The translations under genes and the position numbers were made by a program. A DNA stretch of 45,507 bases from Bacillus sp. (in: firmicutes) (lineage in GTDB: Bacteria; Bacillota; Bacilli; Bacillales; Bacillaceae): the NCBI GenBank assembly GCA_031180805.1, contig JAPSLL010000033.1, positions 1-45,507 on the forward strand, written 5' to 3'. The notes beneath the pieces are model-generated. The model had not been told where the DNA came from, did no database searches, and saw only the letters and a list, made by a program, of their open reading frames with translations. The stretch's first letter is position 1, and each line of letters starts with the position of its first letter. Positions 1 through 8,153 of the stretch are shown here, piece by piece.

Positions 1-28
1 AAACTGCAATTTTAAGTGCAGTTTTTTT
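1..28 (+). terminator. Rho-independent terminator of an upstream gene
   Basis: An 8-bp perfect stem (positions 1-8 with 17-24) is followed by a run of seven T (22-28). It would end a + strand transcript whose gene lies to the left of the window; in B. subtilis that neighbour is mdh, but no coding sequence for it is present here. Confidence 0.8.
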
Positions 29-612
29 CATTAGGTTCCTTTTTTAGATGTTGTTTTTAAAACTAATCTGTGTTTTGGAAGGAGTAAAGTTCGAAACTTC
101 TGCTTAAAGGAGCGAACTAGGTGAGACATAAACATGCGTTTTATACTGTACAGTAAGCTAGTATAGCGGAAATTAACCACTGTACTACTTTAAAAAAAGC
201 AGTTATCAAAAACAGCCTTTTATTAAGTTAATTTGTAAATTTAGTATTTGATTAATTAAAGGTACAATCTTAATTCAATAGCGAATTGGAATGGGGTCTG
301 CTTAAATTTAAAAAATCCTCCGAAAATCCTATTAATTTGAAGTTTCTTATAGTTTGAGTTACGATATAATGAATTTACAAAAGGTGATAGAGTTTCGTGA
401 ATAGTAGAAAAGTGATTTTTATTAAGAAGTCTTTTCGATTATTCGTACTTTATTTTGGCAGTCAATGTTCTGCTGAAGATTTTTTTAAAATAGAGAGAAA
501 ATGGAAATGAGATTTCGTAAGGAAAACGCCACACGAAATAAGTTTTCGAGATATAATAGAAGTAAAAACAGATTGGTTGTTTGTAGGGGAATAATGAGTG
601 TTGGAGGACTTT
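29..612. other. Long intergenic region upstream of phoP
   Basis: No supported gene. A TATAAT hexamer at 365-370 and another at 552-557 are candidate -10 elements for phoP, but neither has a convincing -35 at 16-18 bp. A 37-codon open stretch (GTG at 397, stop at 508-510) has an AAAGGTGA-like site upstream but no recognisable product. A 6-bp inverted repeat (88-93 with 113-118) and a 12-bp palindrome (144-155) are present and could be chance. Confidence 0.5.
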
Positions 613-1335
613 ATGAGTAAGAAGATTTTAGTTGTGGATGATGAGCAATCGATTTTAACATTGCTACAGTATAATTTAGAGAAGGCGGGCTATCTCGTCC
701 AAACTGCTATGGATGGTGAAGTAGGGATACAAAGCTGTATAGCTGATGAACCAGATTTAATTGTTTTAGATCTCATGCTTCCAAAAATGGATGGACTTGA
801 GGTTTGTAAGGAACTTCGACAAAGAAAAATAATGGTTCCAATTTTAATGTTAACTGCTAAAGACGATGAATTTGATAAGGTATTAGGTCTTGAACTAGGC
901 GCTGATGATTATATGACTAAGCCATTTAGTCCGAGAGAAGTTGTAGCAAGAGTTAAAGCTATTCTTAGACGATCATCACATACTCATCAAGAAGTAGAAC
1001 TAAAGGAACCTGATGAACCAGAACAAATGATTATCGGTGATTTAAAAGTTTTACCAGAGCATTATGAGGCTTATTATGTGAATGAGAGATTGGATTTAAC
1101 ACCAAAGGAATTTGAGCTTCTTGTTTATTTAGCGAAACATAAAGGAAGAGTCTTGACGCGTGATCAACTTCTTAGTGCTGTTTGGGATTATGACTTTGCT
1201 GGAGATACAAGAATAGTTGATGTTCATATTAGTCACCTCCGCGAAAAAATTGAAAGAAACACGAAAAAGCCGCTTTACATTAAAACAATAAGAGGATTAG
1301 GCTATAAGTTAGAGGAGCCTAAAATGGATGAATAA
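613..1335 (+). CDS. phoP: Phosphate response regulator PhoP (OmpR family)
   Basis: Cytoplasmic transcription factor of the phosphate-starvation two-component system; when phosphorylated by PhoR it binds TTWACA-type direct repeats. The 240-aa product has an N-terminal receiver domain (about 1-120) with the acidic pair D9/D10, phosphoacceptor D53 and the conserved K in TKPF. A C-terminal winged helix (about 145-237) ends in the RGLGYKLE signature. The reading frame is open from a GTG at 598, but GGAGG at 603-607 lies 5 nt before the ATG at 613, and this start gives the 240-residue length known for B. subtilis PhoP. Its stop overlaps the phoR start by 8 nt, so the two are translationally coupled. 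A likely target site for the protein itself lies just past phoR (3108-3146). Confidence 0.97.
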   Translation: MSKKILVVDDEQSILTLLQYNLEKAGYLVQTAMDGEVGIQSCIADEPDLIVLDLMLPKMDGLEVCKELRQRKIMVPILMLTAKDDEFDKVLGLELGADDYMTKPFSPREVVARVKAILRRSSHTHQEVELKEPDEPEQMIIGDLKVLPEHYEAYYVNERLDLTPKEFELLVYLAKHKGRVLTRDQLLSAVWDYDFAGDTRIVDVHISHLREKIERNTKKPLYIKTIRGLGYKLEEPKMDE

Positions 1336-3097
1336 ATTTCGTTCCCGATTGCTTTTTGGATTATTTGTATTAATTGTATCGGTTCTTGTCGGTTTAGGTT
1401 TATTATTAGGACAAATTTTTCAAAACTATTATATTAATTCTTTTAAGGATATGTTACAAAAGGAAGCGAAACTAGCAAAAACTCTTGTGTTTGAGAAAGG
1501 GTTATCGAATGAAGAATCCACAAGTTTTGTCCTTGATTTGAGTGAGTCATTTACTTCGCACATTACAATATTAAATGAGAATGACGAGGTAATTTATGAT
1601 GCAGGGCAAATAGAAAGGGCACATGATCATCATCAAATGATTGAAAACGTCCTACCGGTTATGAAAAACAAAGAAGAAGGACATTATGCAACAGATCCGA
1701 CTAATAAAATCGGCTATTTTGGGTTACCGATTATTGAGGGAAATACGTATAAAGGGATTGTCCTAGTTAACACTTCAATTGAAGAACTAAATAAGATGAT
1801 TCAACAAATGTGGATATTGCTAGTCGTGAGTTTAAGTTTAGCTTTTATCATTATCCTTTTTATTGGCGTAAGAATTACACGACAATATACTCGCCCTATT
1901 GAGTCTGCCACAAAGGTTGCTATGGAGCTTGCGAAGGGAAATTATAAGGCACGCACTTATGAGGATCATCTCGATGAAACAGGAATGCTTAGTCAATATA
2001 TAAATATACTAGCAAGGAATCTTCAAGATATGACACGTGCTCAAGAAATGCAGCAGGACCGTCTCCAAACATTAATTGAAAACATGGGAAGCGGCTTAAT
2101 TTTAATTGATGGAAGAGGCTATATTAATTTAGTTAATCGAGCTTATAAAGAGCTATTTGAAGTGGAATCTGCAAAATTTCTTTATCAGTTATATTATGAT
2201 GCGTTTACTCACAATGAAATTATTGAGCTTGTTGAAGAAATCTTTATGACTGAAGTAAAAGTAAGAAAGCAGCTCCAGCTACCGTTAAATATAGAATTTA
2301 AGCATTTTGAGGTATATGGAGCTCCGATAATCGGAACGAATGATGAGTGGAAGGGAATCGTCCTTGTCTTCCATGATATAACTGAATTGAAAAAATTAGA
2401 GCAAATGAGGAAGGACTTTGTTGCAAATGTTTCTCATGAACTCAAAACTCCAATAACATCAATCAAAGGGTTTAGCGAAACTTTGCTAGACGGAGCGCTC
2501 AATGATAGGGAAACTGCTGAATATTTTTTATCGATTATTCTTAAAGAAAGTGATCGATTACAAACATTAATCCAAGATTTATTAGATTTATCAAAAATTG
2601 AACAGCAAGGCTTTAAACTATCTATTCAAGCTTGTGATGTAAAAGAAATATTAGAGGATATAGAAGTCATCCTTAAAGGAAAAGCAAAAGAAAAAGAAAT
2701 AGAATTAACGTATACCGTTCCAGAGGGCTTTTTCTTTGTTGAAGGGGATTTGTATCGATTAAAGCAAATTTTTATAAATTTAATTAACAATGCATTAACG
2801 TATACACCAAAGGGTGGCTCAGTTCATGTTCAAGTAGAGAAAGATGCTGGAGCTGTTATTGTTACAGTTTCTGATACAGGAATTGGAATAAAATCAGAAG
2901 AAATTCCGCGAATATTTGAACGTTTTTATCGAGTTGATCGTGCCCGAAGTAGAAATTCTGGAGGAACGGGTTTAGGATTAGCAATTGTTAAGCATTTAGT
3001 GGAGGCTCATAAAGGCTTAATAACAGTGAATAGTCAACTTGGTGAAGGAACTACTTTTACTGTAAGATTAAATGAAAAGTTTGAGTCAGAAATCTAA
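1328..3097 (+). CDS. phoR: Phosphate sensor histidine kinase PhoR
   Basis: Membrane sensor kinase that phosphorylates PhoP under phosphate limitation. Domain order in the 589-aa protein: transmembrane helix 1 (about 8-30), an extracytoplasmic sensor segment (about 31-160), transmembrane helix 2 (about 162-183), HAMP, PAS (about 245-355), HisKA with the phosphoacceptor H370 in VSHELKTP, and HATPase with N, DTGIGI and GTGLGL boxes. The length is close to the 579 residues of B. subtilis PhoR. The ATG overlaps the end of phoP by 8 nt, and the ribosome binding site AGAGGAG (1311-1317) lies inside phoP. No terminator follows directly; the first one is at 3212-3247, after a separate promoter-like block. 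Confidence 0.96.
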   Translation: MNKFRSRLLFGLFVLIVSVLVGLGLLLGQIFQNYYINSFKDMLQKEAKLAKTLVFEKGLSNEESTSFVLDLSESFTSHITILNENDEVIYDAGQIERAHDHHQMIENVLPVMKNKEEGHYATDPTNKIGYFGLPIIEGNTYKGIVLVNTSIEELNKMIQQMWILLVVSLSLAFIIILFIGVRITRQYTRPIESATKVAMELAKGNYKARTYEDHLDETGMLSQYINILARNLQDMTRAQEMQQDRLQTLIENMGSGLILIDGRGYINLVNRAYKELFEVESAKFLYQLYYDAFTHNEIIELVEEIFMTEVKVRKQLQLPLNIEFKHFEVYGAPIIGTNDEWKGIVLVFHDITELKKLEQMRKDFVANVSHELKTPITSIKGFSETLLDGALNDRETAEYFLSIILKESDRLQTLIQDLLDLSKIEQQGFKLSIQACDVKEILEDIEVILKGKAKEKEIELTYTVPEGFFFVEGDLYRLKQIFINLINNALTYTPKGGSVHVQVEKDAGAVIVTVSDTGIGIKSEEIPRIFERFYRVDRARSRNSGGTGLGLAIVKHLVEAHKGLITVNSQLGEGTTFTVRLNEKFESEI

Positions 3098-3107
3098 ATG
3101 GTTTAAA

Positions 3108-3158
3108 TTTCGACATACTTTACAAATAATTTACATGAGGTTTATCCTATCTTAATAT
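3108..3158 (+). promoter_or_regulatory. Pho box (PhoP-binding repeats) with promoter
   Basis: Four hexamers lie exactly 11 bp apart: TTTCGA (3108), TTTACA (3119), TTTACA (3130) and TTTATC (3141). The middle two match the PhoP consensus TT(A/C/T)A(C/T)A fully, the fourth at 5 of 6 and the first at 4 of 6. A -10 hexamer TAATAT (3153-3158) follows, placing the boxes at about -57 to -19 from a predicted start near 3165. That is the usual position for PhoP-activated promoters in B. subtilis. The 3130 box is also a 17-bp-spaced -35. What it drives (short RNA, hflKC or both) is inference. Confidence 0.6.
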
Positions 3159-3164
3159 ACAGTT

Positions 3165-3247
3165 GATATGATACAAAGTGAAAACCCCTTCATCCAAGGA
3201 GCCAATCTTTTGGACGAGAGCGTAAAGCTCTCGTCCCTTTTTTTTAT
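3165..3247 (+). ncRNA. Candidate short RNA or attenuated leader downstream of the Pho box
   Basis: From the predicted start to the terminator is about 80 nt. It contains three successive small hairpins: CCTT/AAGG near 3187-3200, CCAA/TTGG near 3202-3213, and a 10-bp GC-rich terminator stem (3212-3221 with 3227-3236) followed by eight or more T. It could be a free small RNA, an attenuator leader for hflKC, or only the end of the phoPR transcript. A 28-codon open frame (ATG 3168, stop 3254) runs through it but has no ribosome binding site. I recognise no RNA family. Confidence 0.35.
3212..3247 (+). terminator. Rho-independent terminator between phoR and hflK
   Basis: A perfect 10-bp stem (GGACGAGAGC with GCTCTCGTCC) closes a 5-nt loop and is followed by a T run from 3238. 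It separates phoPR from hflKC. No T-box or riboswitch motif precedes it. Confidence 0.85.
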
Positions 3248-3346
3248 GCAGTAAGATTTTTCTATTACTGAGTAATATTTGAAACTTTCTCCGATGAAAT
3301 ACGTATGAAAGGTGAGGTAAAAGTACGTAAAGAAAGTAGGGGTAGG

Positions 3347-4375
3347 ATGTTAAGTATAAAGAGAATTTTTACCATCATCGGATTTGCAATACTGCTTATT
3401 TTACTGTCGATTATTGTATTTACATCTTGGTATACAGTTGATGAATCCGAACAGGCGGTAATGATTACACTCGGTAAAGTTGAGGAAGGTGTAAGTGAGC
3501 CTGGTTTACATTTAAAATATCCATGGCCAATTCAATCTGTAGAAATCCTATCAAAGGAAACATTTAGTTTACAATTTGGATATAAAGAATCAAAAGACGG
3601 AGAAGTAAAGGATTTTCCAAAAGAGACTAAAATGATTACCGGTGATGAAAACATTGTTTTAGCAGATATGGTTGTCCAATGGAAAATAACAGAGCCTGGT
3701 AAATATTTATTTAATGCTGAAAATCCGAAAGAAATATTAGGGGATGCAACATCAGCATCTTTAAGAAGTATTATTGGTAGCTCAACAATAGATGATGCTT
3801 TAACATCTGGTAAGGTGGAAATCGAAAAACAAGTACAAGAGCTTTTATCAACACTTATAAAAAATTATGATATCGGAATTACAATATTAGCTGTTAAATT
3901 GCAGGATGTTGACCTTCCTAATGAAGAGGTGCGTAAGGCGTTTACAAATGTAACGGATGCTCGTGAAACAATGAACACAAGGAAAAATGAAGCAATGAAA
4001 TATCGTAATCAACGGACTGAAGAGGCTAAAGGGGAAAAGGATGCAATTATTCATGCGGCAAATGGAGATAAAGCATCCCGTATTGAAGAAGCCCGGGGCG
4101 ATGTCGCACAATTTAATGCTATTTATAACGAGTATGTCAATAATAAAGACATAACGAAAACAAGACTTGTGCTAGAAACAATTGACCAAGTATTACCTAA
4201 TGCAGAAATTTATATTATGGAAGATGACGGTAATACAATGAAATACTTACCAATAAAAGAAACAACTACAAACAAGATGGTAGTACCTGAAGAAGAGAAA
4301 CCATCAGATACGTCAGAGCCATCAGATGCATCAGATGCATCTGATAGTAAAGGAAGTGAAACAAATGGCCGATGA
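3347..4375 (+). CDS. hflK: HflK-like SPFH/band-7 membrane protein
   Basis: Membrane-anchored SPFH-family protein; HflK forms a complex with HflC that surrounds and modulates the FtsH protease in proteobacteria, and the same role is inferred here. The 342-aa product has one N-terminal membrane helix (about 7-27), the SPFH domain starting at YTVDESEQAV with GLH and PWPIQ motifs, a charged coiled-coil stretch rich in E/A/K, and an unusual C-terminal tail of repeated S-D-A/T units encoded by near-identical 9-nt repeats (about 4304-4345). The frame is open from an ATG at 3305, but that codon has no ribosome binding site; ATG 3347 follows AGGGG at 3338-3342 and begins just before the helix, so it is preferred with moderate certainty. 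The gene overlaps hflC by 11 nt. This pair is not found between phoR and polA in B. subtilis. Confidence 0.85.
   Translation: MLSIKRIFTIIGFAILLILLSIIVFTSWYTVDESEQAVMITLGKVEEGVSEPGLHLKYPWPIQSVEILSKETFSLQFGYKESKDGEVKDFPKETKMITGDENIVLADMVVQWKITEPGKYLFNAENPKEILGDATSASLRSIIGSSTIDDALTSGKVEIEKQVQELLSTLIKNYDIGITILAVKLQDVDLPNEEVRKAFTNVTDARETMNTRKNEAMKYRNQRTEEAKGEKDAIIHAANGDKASRIEEARGDVAQFNAIYNEYVNNKDITKTRLVLETIDQVLPNAEIYIMEDDGNTMKYLPIKETTTNKMVVPEEEKPSDTSEPSDASDASDSKGSETNGR
4304..4345 (+). repeat. Tandem ~9-nt repeats in the 3' end of hflK
   Basis: Units of the type (G)CATCAGAT recur in frame and encode a Ser/Asp/Ala-rich tail (SDTSEPSDASDASDSK). The GATGCATC palindromes inside could allow slippage, so tail length may vary between strains. 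Confidence 0.7.
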
Positions 4376-5291
4376 AAAAATAGTGAACATGGGTGAAAAG
4401 AAGCTTCCATTTATTAAAGGATATATCCGTGCGGGAATTATCCTTTTGATTACGATTATTTTGCTTGTAATCGTATTAACAAATATCTTTATTGTTAAGG
4501 AAAATGAATTTAAAGTGGTGAGGCAATTTGGTGAAGTAGTTCGCATCATTGAACAGCCTGGATTAAATATTAAAATACCGTTTGTTCAGTCTGTGACAAC
4601 TCTCCCTAAATATCAAATGACTTATAACGTTCAGGAAGCAGAGATTAACACAAAGGACAAAAAACGACTCATAATTGATAACTATACAGTTTGGAAAATA
4701 GATGATCCGAAAAAGCTTATTGCAAACGCTCGTACCCTTGTAAATGCAGAAACAAAAATGGCGGAATTCGTATTTTCAACAGTTCGTTCAGAGTTTGGTC
4801 AATTAAATTATGAAGAAATTATTAATGATGAAAAATCGTCAAGAGGCAGTTTAAATGACCAGGTTACAGATATCGTAAATGAATTATTAGAAAAAGATGA
4901 TTATGGTATAGTCGTAACAGATGTGCGAATGAAGCGAACTGACCTACCAGAAGAAAATGAACAATCGGTTTTTACTAGAATGATTTCTGAACGGGAATCA
5001 ACTGCACAAGGATATTTATCGAAGGGGGATGCAGATAAAAATAGAATTATTGCGGAAACAGATAGCGAAGTAAAGGAAATGCTTGCAAATGCAGAAGCAA
5101 ATGCAGAGGAAATTCGAAGTCAAGGTGAAAGTGAAGCAGCTAAATTGTATAATTCAGCCTATTCAAAGGACCCAGAGTTTTATGAAATGTATCGCACTTT
5201 GCAGTCGTATAAACAAACGATAAATGATGAAACAGTCATTATAATTCCTTTTGATTCTCCTTATGCACAATTGCTTAAAGGTGCTCAATAA
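4365..5291 (+). CDS. hflC: HflC-like SPFH/band-7 membrane protein
   Basis: Partner of HflK in the membrane SPFH complex thought to regulate FtsH. The 308-aa protein has one membrane helix (about 20-41), an SPFH domain beginning FIVKENEFKVVRQFGEV with QPGLNIKIPF, the DVRMKRTDLPEE segment typical of HflC, and an A/E-rich helical region near the C-terminus. The frame is open from 4326, but AAAGGAAG at 4349-4356 fits an ATG at 4365, and MADEK matches a natural N-terminus. The start lies 11 nt inside hflK, indicating translational coupling and equimolar production. An 18-bp terminator stem follows directly. Confidence 0.88.
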   Translation: MADEKIVNMGEKKLPFIKGYIRAGIILLITIILLVIVLTNIFIVKENEFKVVRQFGEVVRIIEQPGLNIKIPFVQSVTTLPKYQMTYNVQEAEINTKDKKRLIIDNYTVWKIDDPKKLIANARTLVNAETKMAEFVFSTVRSEFGQLNYEEIINDEKSSRGSLNDQVTDIVNELLEKDDYGIVVTDVRMKRTDLPEENEQSVFTRMISERESTAQGYLSKGDADKNRIIAETDSEVKEMLANAEANAEEIRSQGESEAAKLYNSAYSKDPEFYEMYRTLQSYKQTINDETVIIIPFDSPYAQLLKGAQ

Positions 5292-5318
5292 AATTTGAAA
5301 ATAAGCAATAACAACCAA

Positions 5319-5373
5319 CCGTTTTCCATTCTATTTAGACTCGTGATAAAATAGAATGGGAAATGGTTTTTTT
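5319..5373 (+). terminator. Strong terminator after hflC
   Basis: An 18-bp stem (5319-5336 with 5349-5366; only two G-T pairs) is followed by seven T. It isolates hflKC from polA. Confidence 0.92.
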
Positions 5374-5477
5374 GTTGATAATTTCAATAAATGTTATGTT
5401 AGCATATTCGATTAAGGTGAATTGGCAAATGCCACGACTTGTTTGTATATGAAGTAGAATTAAGGGAGGAAGAAAAT

Positions 5478-8114
5478 TTGACAAAAAAAATAGTATTAAT
5501 AGACGGGAATAGTATTGCTTATCGCGCGTTTTTTGCTTTGCCGTTATTAAATAATGATAAAGGTGTACATACAAATGCTATCTATGGCTTTACGATGATT
5601 TTAATGAAAATTCTTGAAGAGGAAAAGCCATCACATATGCTAGTTGCATTCGATGCAGGAAAAACAACGTTTCGTCATGAAACCTTTCAGGAATATAAAG
5701 GCGGGCGCCAAAAAACACCACCTGAGTTATCTGAGCAGTTTCCATTTATTCGAGAGTTGCTAGATGCATATCAAATTTCAAGATATGAGCTTGAAAATTA
5801 TGAGGCGGATGATATAATCGGTACGCTTTCAAAAAAAGCTGAGAACGATGGATTTGAAGTAAAGGTTATCTCTGGTGATAAGGATTTGACCCAGCTTGTC
5901 ACAGAGCATATTACAGTTGATATTACAAGAAAAGGGATTACAGATGTTGATTCCTATACACCTGATTTTGTTCAAGAAAAGTATGGGCTGTCACCAGAAC
6001 AAATTATAGATATGAAGGGACTTATGGGAGATACATCAGATAATATCCCAGGAGTACCTGGAGTTGGAGAAAAAACAGCGATTAAGCTATTAAAGGAATT
6101 TGAGACATTAGAAAATGTATTGGATTCTATTGATAAAGTTAGCGGAAATAAGCTGAAAGAAAGATTACAAGAAAATCGTGAACAAGCATTGATGAGTAAA
6201 AAGCTTGCAACAATTGATTGCCAGGCACCGATTGATATTACGGTTGATGATGTTATGTATGAAGGTTTTGATGTTAAAAAGGTTACGGTAATTTTTAAGG
6301 AATTAGGATTTAACACATTACTTGAAAAGCTTGGTGATGAGGCTACTGAAGAGGAAATAAGTGTTGAAGATATCGGATATGAAACTATAGTGGAAGAAAA
6401 TTTATTGAATAAAGCATTAACTAATGAAGCGGCGCTCTATGTTGAGGTATTAGAAGAGAGCTATCATCAAGCAGACATTCATGGAATCGCTATTCACAAT
6501 GAGAACGGAAATTATTTTATTCCTGTAGAGGTCGCTTTATCATCTCAAGCTTTTAAAGATTGGGCAGAAGACGATTCGAAGCAAAAAATCGTTTATGATG
6601 GAAAGAAAACAGCTGTAGCTCTCCATTGGAAAGGAATTGAGCTAAAAGGTGTGTTATTCGATGTATTAATTGCTGCGTATTTGTTAAATCCTTCAGAAAA
6701 CTTTGATGATGTCGCAAGTATAGCAAGAAAAAATGGATTAACCATTGTACAGTCAGATGAAGTTGTCTATGGAAAAGGTGCTAAGCGGGCAATTCCTGAT
6801 AAGGAAAAGCTTAGTGATCATCTAGTACGGAAGGGACAAGCAATCTACGATTTAAAAGAAAGGCTTGTCAATCAATTAGAGGAAAACGATCAATCCTCAC
6901 TTTTCTATGATTTAGAAATGCCACTTTCCGTTATCCTTGCTGAAATGGAATCAACTGGAGTAAAGGTTGATATCGAACGCTTAAAGGAAATGGGAATAGA
7001 TTTAACAGAACAATTAAATGCATTGGAAGAGAAAATTCATAAGTTGGCTGGAGGAGAATTTAATATAAATTCACCTAAACAATTAGGTGTTATTCTCTTT
7101 GAAAAATTAAATTTACCTGTTATTAAAAAAACGAAAACAGGATATTCAACCTCTGCTGACGTCTTAGAAAAACTTGAAGACCAGCATGAAATTGTGAGAG
7201 AAATTTTACATTATCGTCAACTAGGTAAGTTGCAATCAACTTACATTGAAGGGCTATTAAAGGTTGTCCACAAGGATTCTCATCGTGTTCATACTCGTTT
7301 TAACCAAGTATTAACGACAACTGGCCGACTAAGCTCAACAGACCCAAATCTTCAAAATATTCCAATTAGACTAGAGGAAGGGAAAAAAATCCGTCAGGCC
7401 TTCGTTCCTTCTAAAAAAGATTGGGTGATTTTTGCGGCAGATTATTCCCAGATTGAATTACGTGTGTTAGCTCATATTGCAAACGATCAAAATCTAATTG
7501 ATGCATTTCAGCATGATTTAGATATTCATACAAAAACAGCTATGGATGTTTTCCATGTAAATGAGGATGAAGTAACTTCAAATATGAGAAGACAAGCAAA
7601 GGCGGTAAACTTTGGAATTGTATATGGGATAAGTGATTATGGTCTTTCACAAAGTCTTGGAATTACACGAAAAGAAGCTGGTGAATTTATTAAACGCTAT
7701 TTAGAATCATTTGTCGGGGTACAGCAATACATGGAAGATATTGTTGTTGATGCTCGTGAGAAGGGCTATGTAAAAACATTGCTACACCGAAGACGGTATA
7801 TTCCTGAAATTACTAGCCGTAATTTTAATTTGCGTAGTTTTGCTGAAAGAACAGCAATGAATACACCAATTCAAGGGAGTGCTGCAGATATTATCAAGAA
7901 GGCTATGATAGACATGGCCGAGAGATTAAAGAAAGAAAATACTCAAACAAAATTATTATTACAGGTTCATGATGAACTTATTTTTGAGGCGCCAAAAGAA
8001 GAAATTCCGTTGCTAGAGAAAATTGTTCCAGAAGTTATGGAAAATGCAGTAGAGCTTAAAGTACCGTTAAAGGTTGATTATTCTTACGGTGATTCATGGT
8101 ATGATGCTAAATGA
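5478..8114 (+). CDS. polA: DNA polymerase I
   Basis: Cytoplasmic DNA polymerase for Okazaki fragment processing and gap filling in repair. The 878-aa product has the 5'-3' exonuclease/FEN domain (about 1-290), a degenerate 3'-5' exonuclease domain (about 310-470), and the family A polymerase with motif A DYSQIELRVL, motif B RRQAKAVNFGIVYG and motif C QVHDELIFE. The DxE metal ligands of the Klenow exonuclease are missing: the corresponding strand reads LYVEVLE. Proofreading is therefore probably lost, as in other Bacillus PolA. The frame opens at 5439, but AGGGAGG (5463-5469) points to a TTG start at 5478, giving a length next to the 880 aa of B. subtilis PolA. It heads a polA-mutM unit. Confidence 0.97.
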   Translation: MTKKIVLIDGNSIAYRAFFALPLLNNDKGVHTNAIYGFTMILMKILEEEKPSHMLVAFDAGKTTFRHETFQEYKGGRQKTPPELSEQFPFIRELLDAYQISRYELENYEADDIIGTLSKKAENDGFEVKVISGDKDLTQLVTEHITVDITRKGITDVDSYTPDFVQEKYGLSPEQIIDMKGLMGDTSDNIPGVPGVGEKTAIKLLKEFETLENVLDSIDKVSGNKLKERLQENREQALMSKKLATIDCQAPIDITVDDVMYEGFDVKKVTVIFKELGFNTLLEKLGDEATEEEISVEDIGYETIVEENLLNKALTNEAALYVEVLEESYHQADIHGIAIHNENGNYFIPVEVALSSQAFKDWAEDDSKQKIVYDGKKTAVALHWKGIELKGVLFDVLIAAYLLNPSENFDDVASIARKNGLTIVQSDEVVYGKGAKRAIPDKEKLSDHLVRKGQAIYDLKERLVNQLEENDQSSLFYDLEMPLSVILAEMESTGVKVDIERLKEMGIDLTEQLNALEEKIHKLAGGEFNINSPKQLGVILFEKLNLPVIKKTKTGYSTSADVLEKLEDQHEIVREILHYRQLGKLQSTYIEGLLKVVHKDSHRVHTRFNQVLTTTGRLSSTDPNLQNIPIRLEEGKKIRQAFVPSKKDWVIFAADYSQIELRVLAHIANDQNLIDAFQHDLDIHTKTAMDVFHVNEDEVTSNMRRQAKAVNFGIVYGISDYGLSQSLGITRKEAGEFIKRYLESFVGVQQYMEDIVVDAREKGYVKTLLHRRRYIPEITSRNFNLRSFAERTAMNTPIQGSAADIIKKAMIDMAERLKKENTQTKLLLQVHDELIFEAPKEEIPLLEKIVPEVMENAVELKVPLKVDYSYGDSWYDAK

Positions 8115-8153
8115 TTTATTAGCTCTAACTAAGGAAGTAAAGGAAGTGACATT

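Noticed and set aside
144-155. 12-bp palindrome TACTGTACAGTA upstream of phoP
   Set aside because: A palindrome of this size is expected several times by chance in 45 kb, and no promoter is near it.
397-510. 37-codon open stretch starting GTG, with AAAGGTGA upstream
   Set aside because: No recognisable product and no terminator; the candidate -10 (365-370) is too close to allow a normal leader.
3181-3247. Possible T-box or riboswitch upstream of hflK
   Set aside because: The terminator resembles the T-box terminators here (CTCGTCC), but there is no AGGGTGGNACCGCG motif, no specifier stem and too little length.
3168-3254. 28-codon open frame through the short transcript after the Pho box
   Set aside because: No ribosome binding site, begins about 3 nt from the predicted transcription start and runs through the terminator stem.
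4210-4410. 66-codon minus-strand ORF with Ser/Asp repeats
   Set aside because: Mirror image of the HflK repeat tail; no ribosome binding site and fully inside hflK/hflC.
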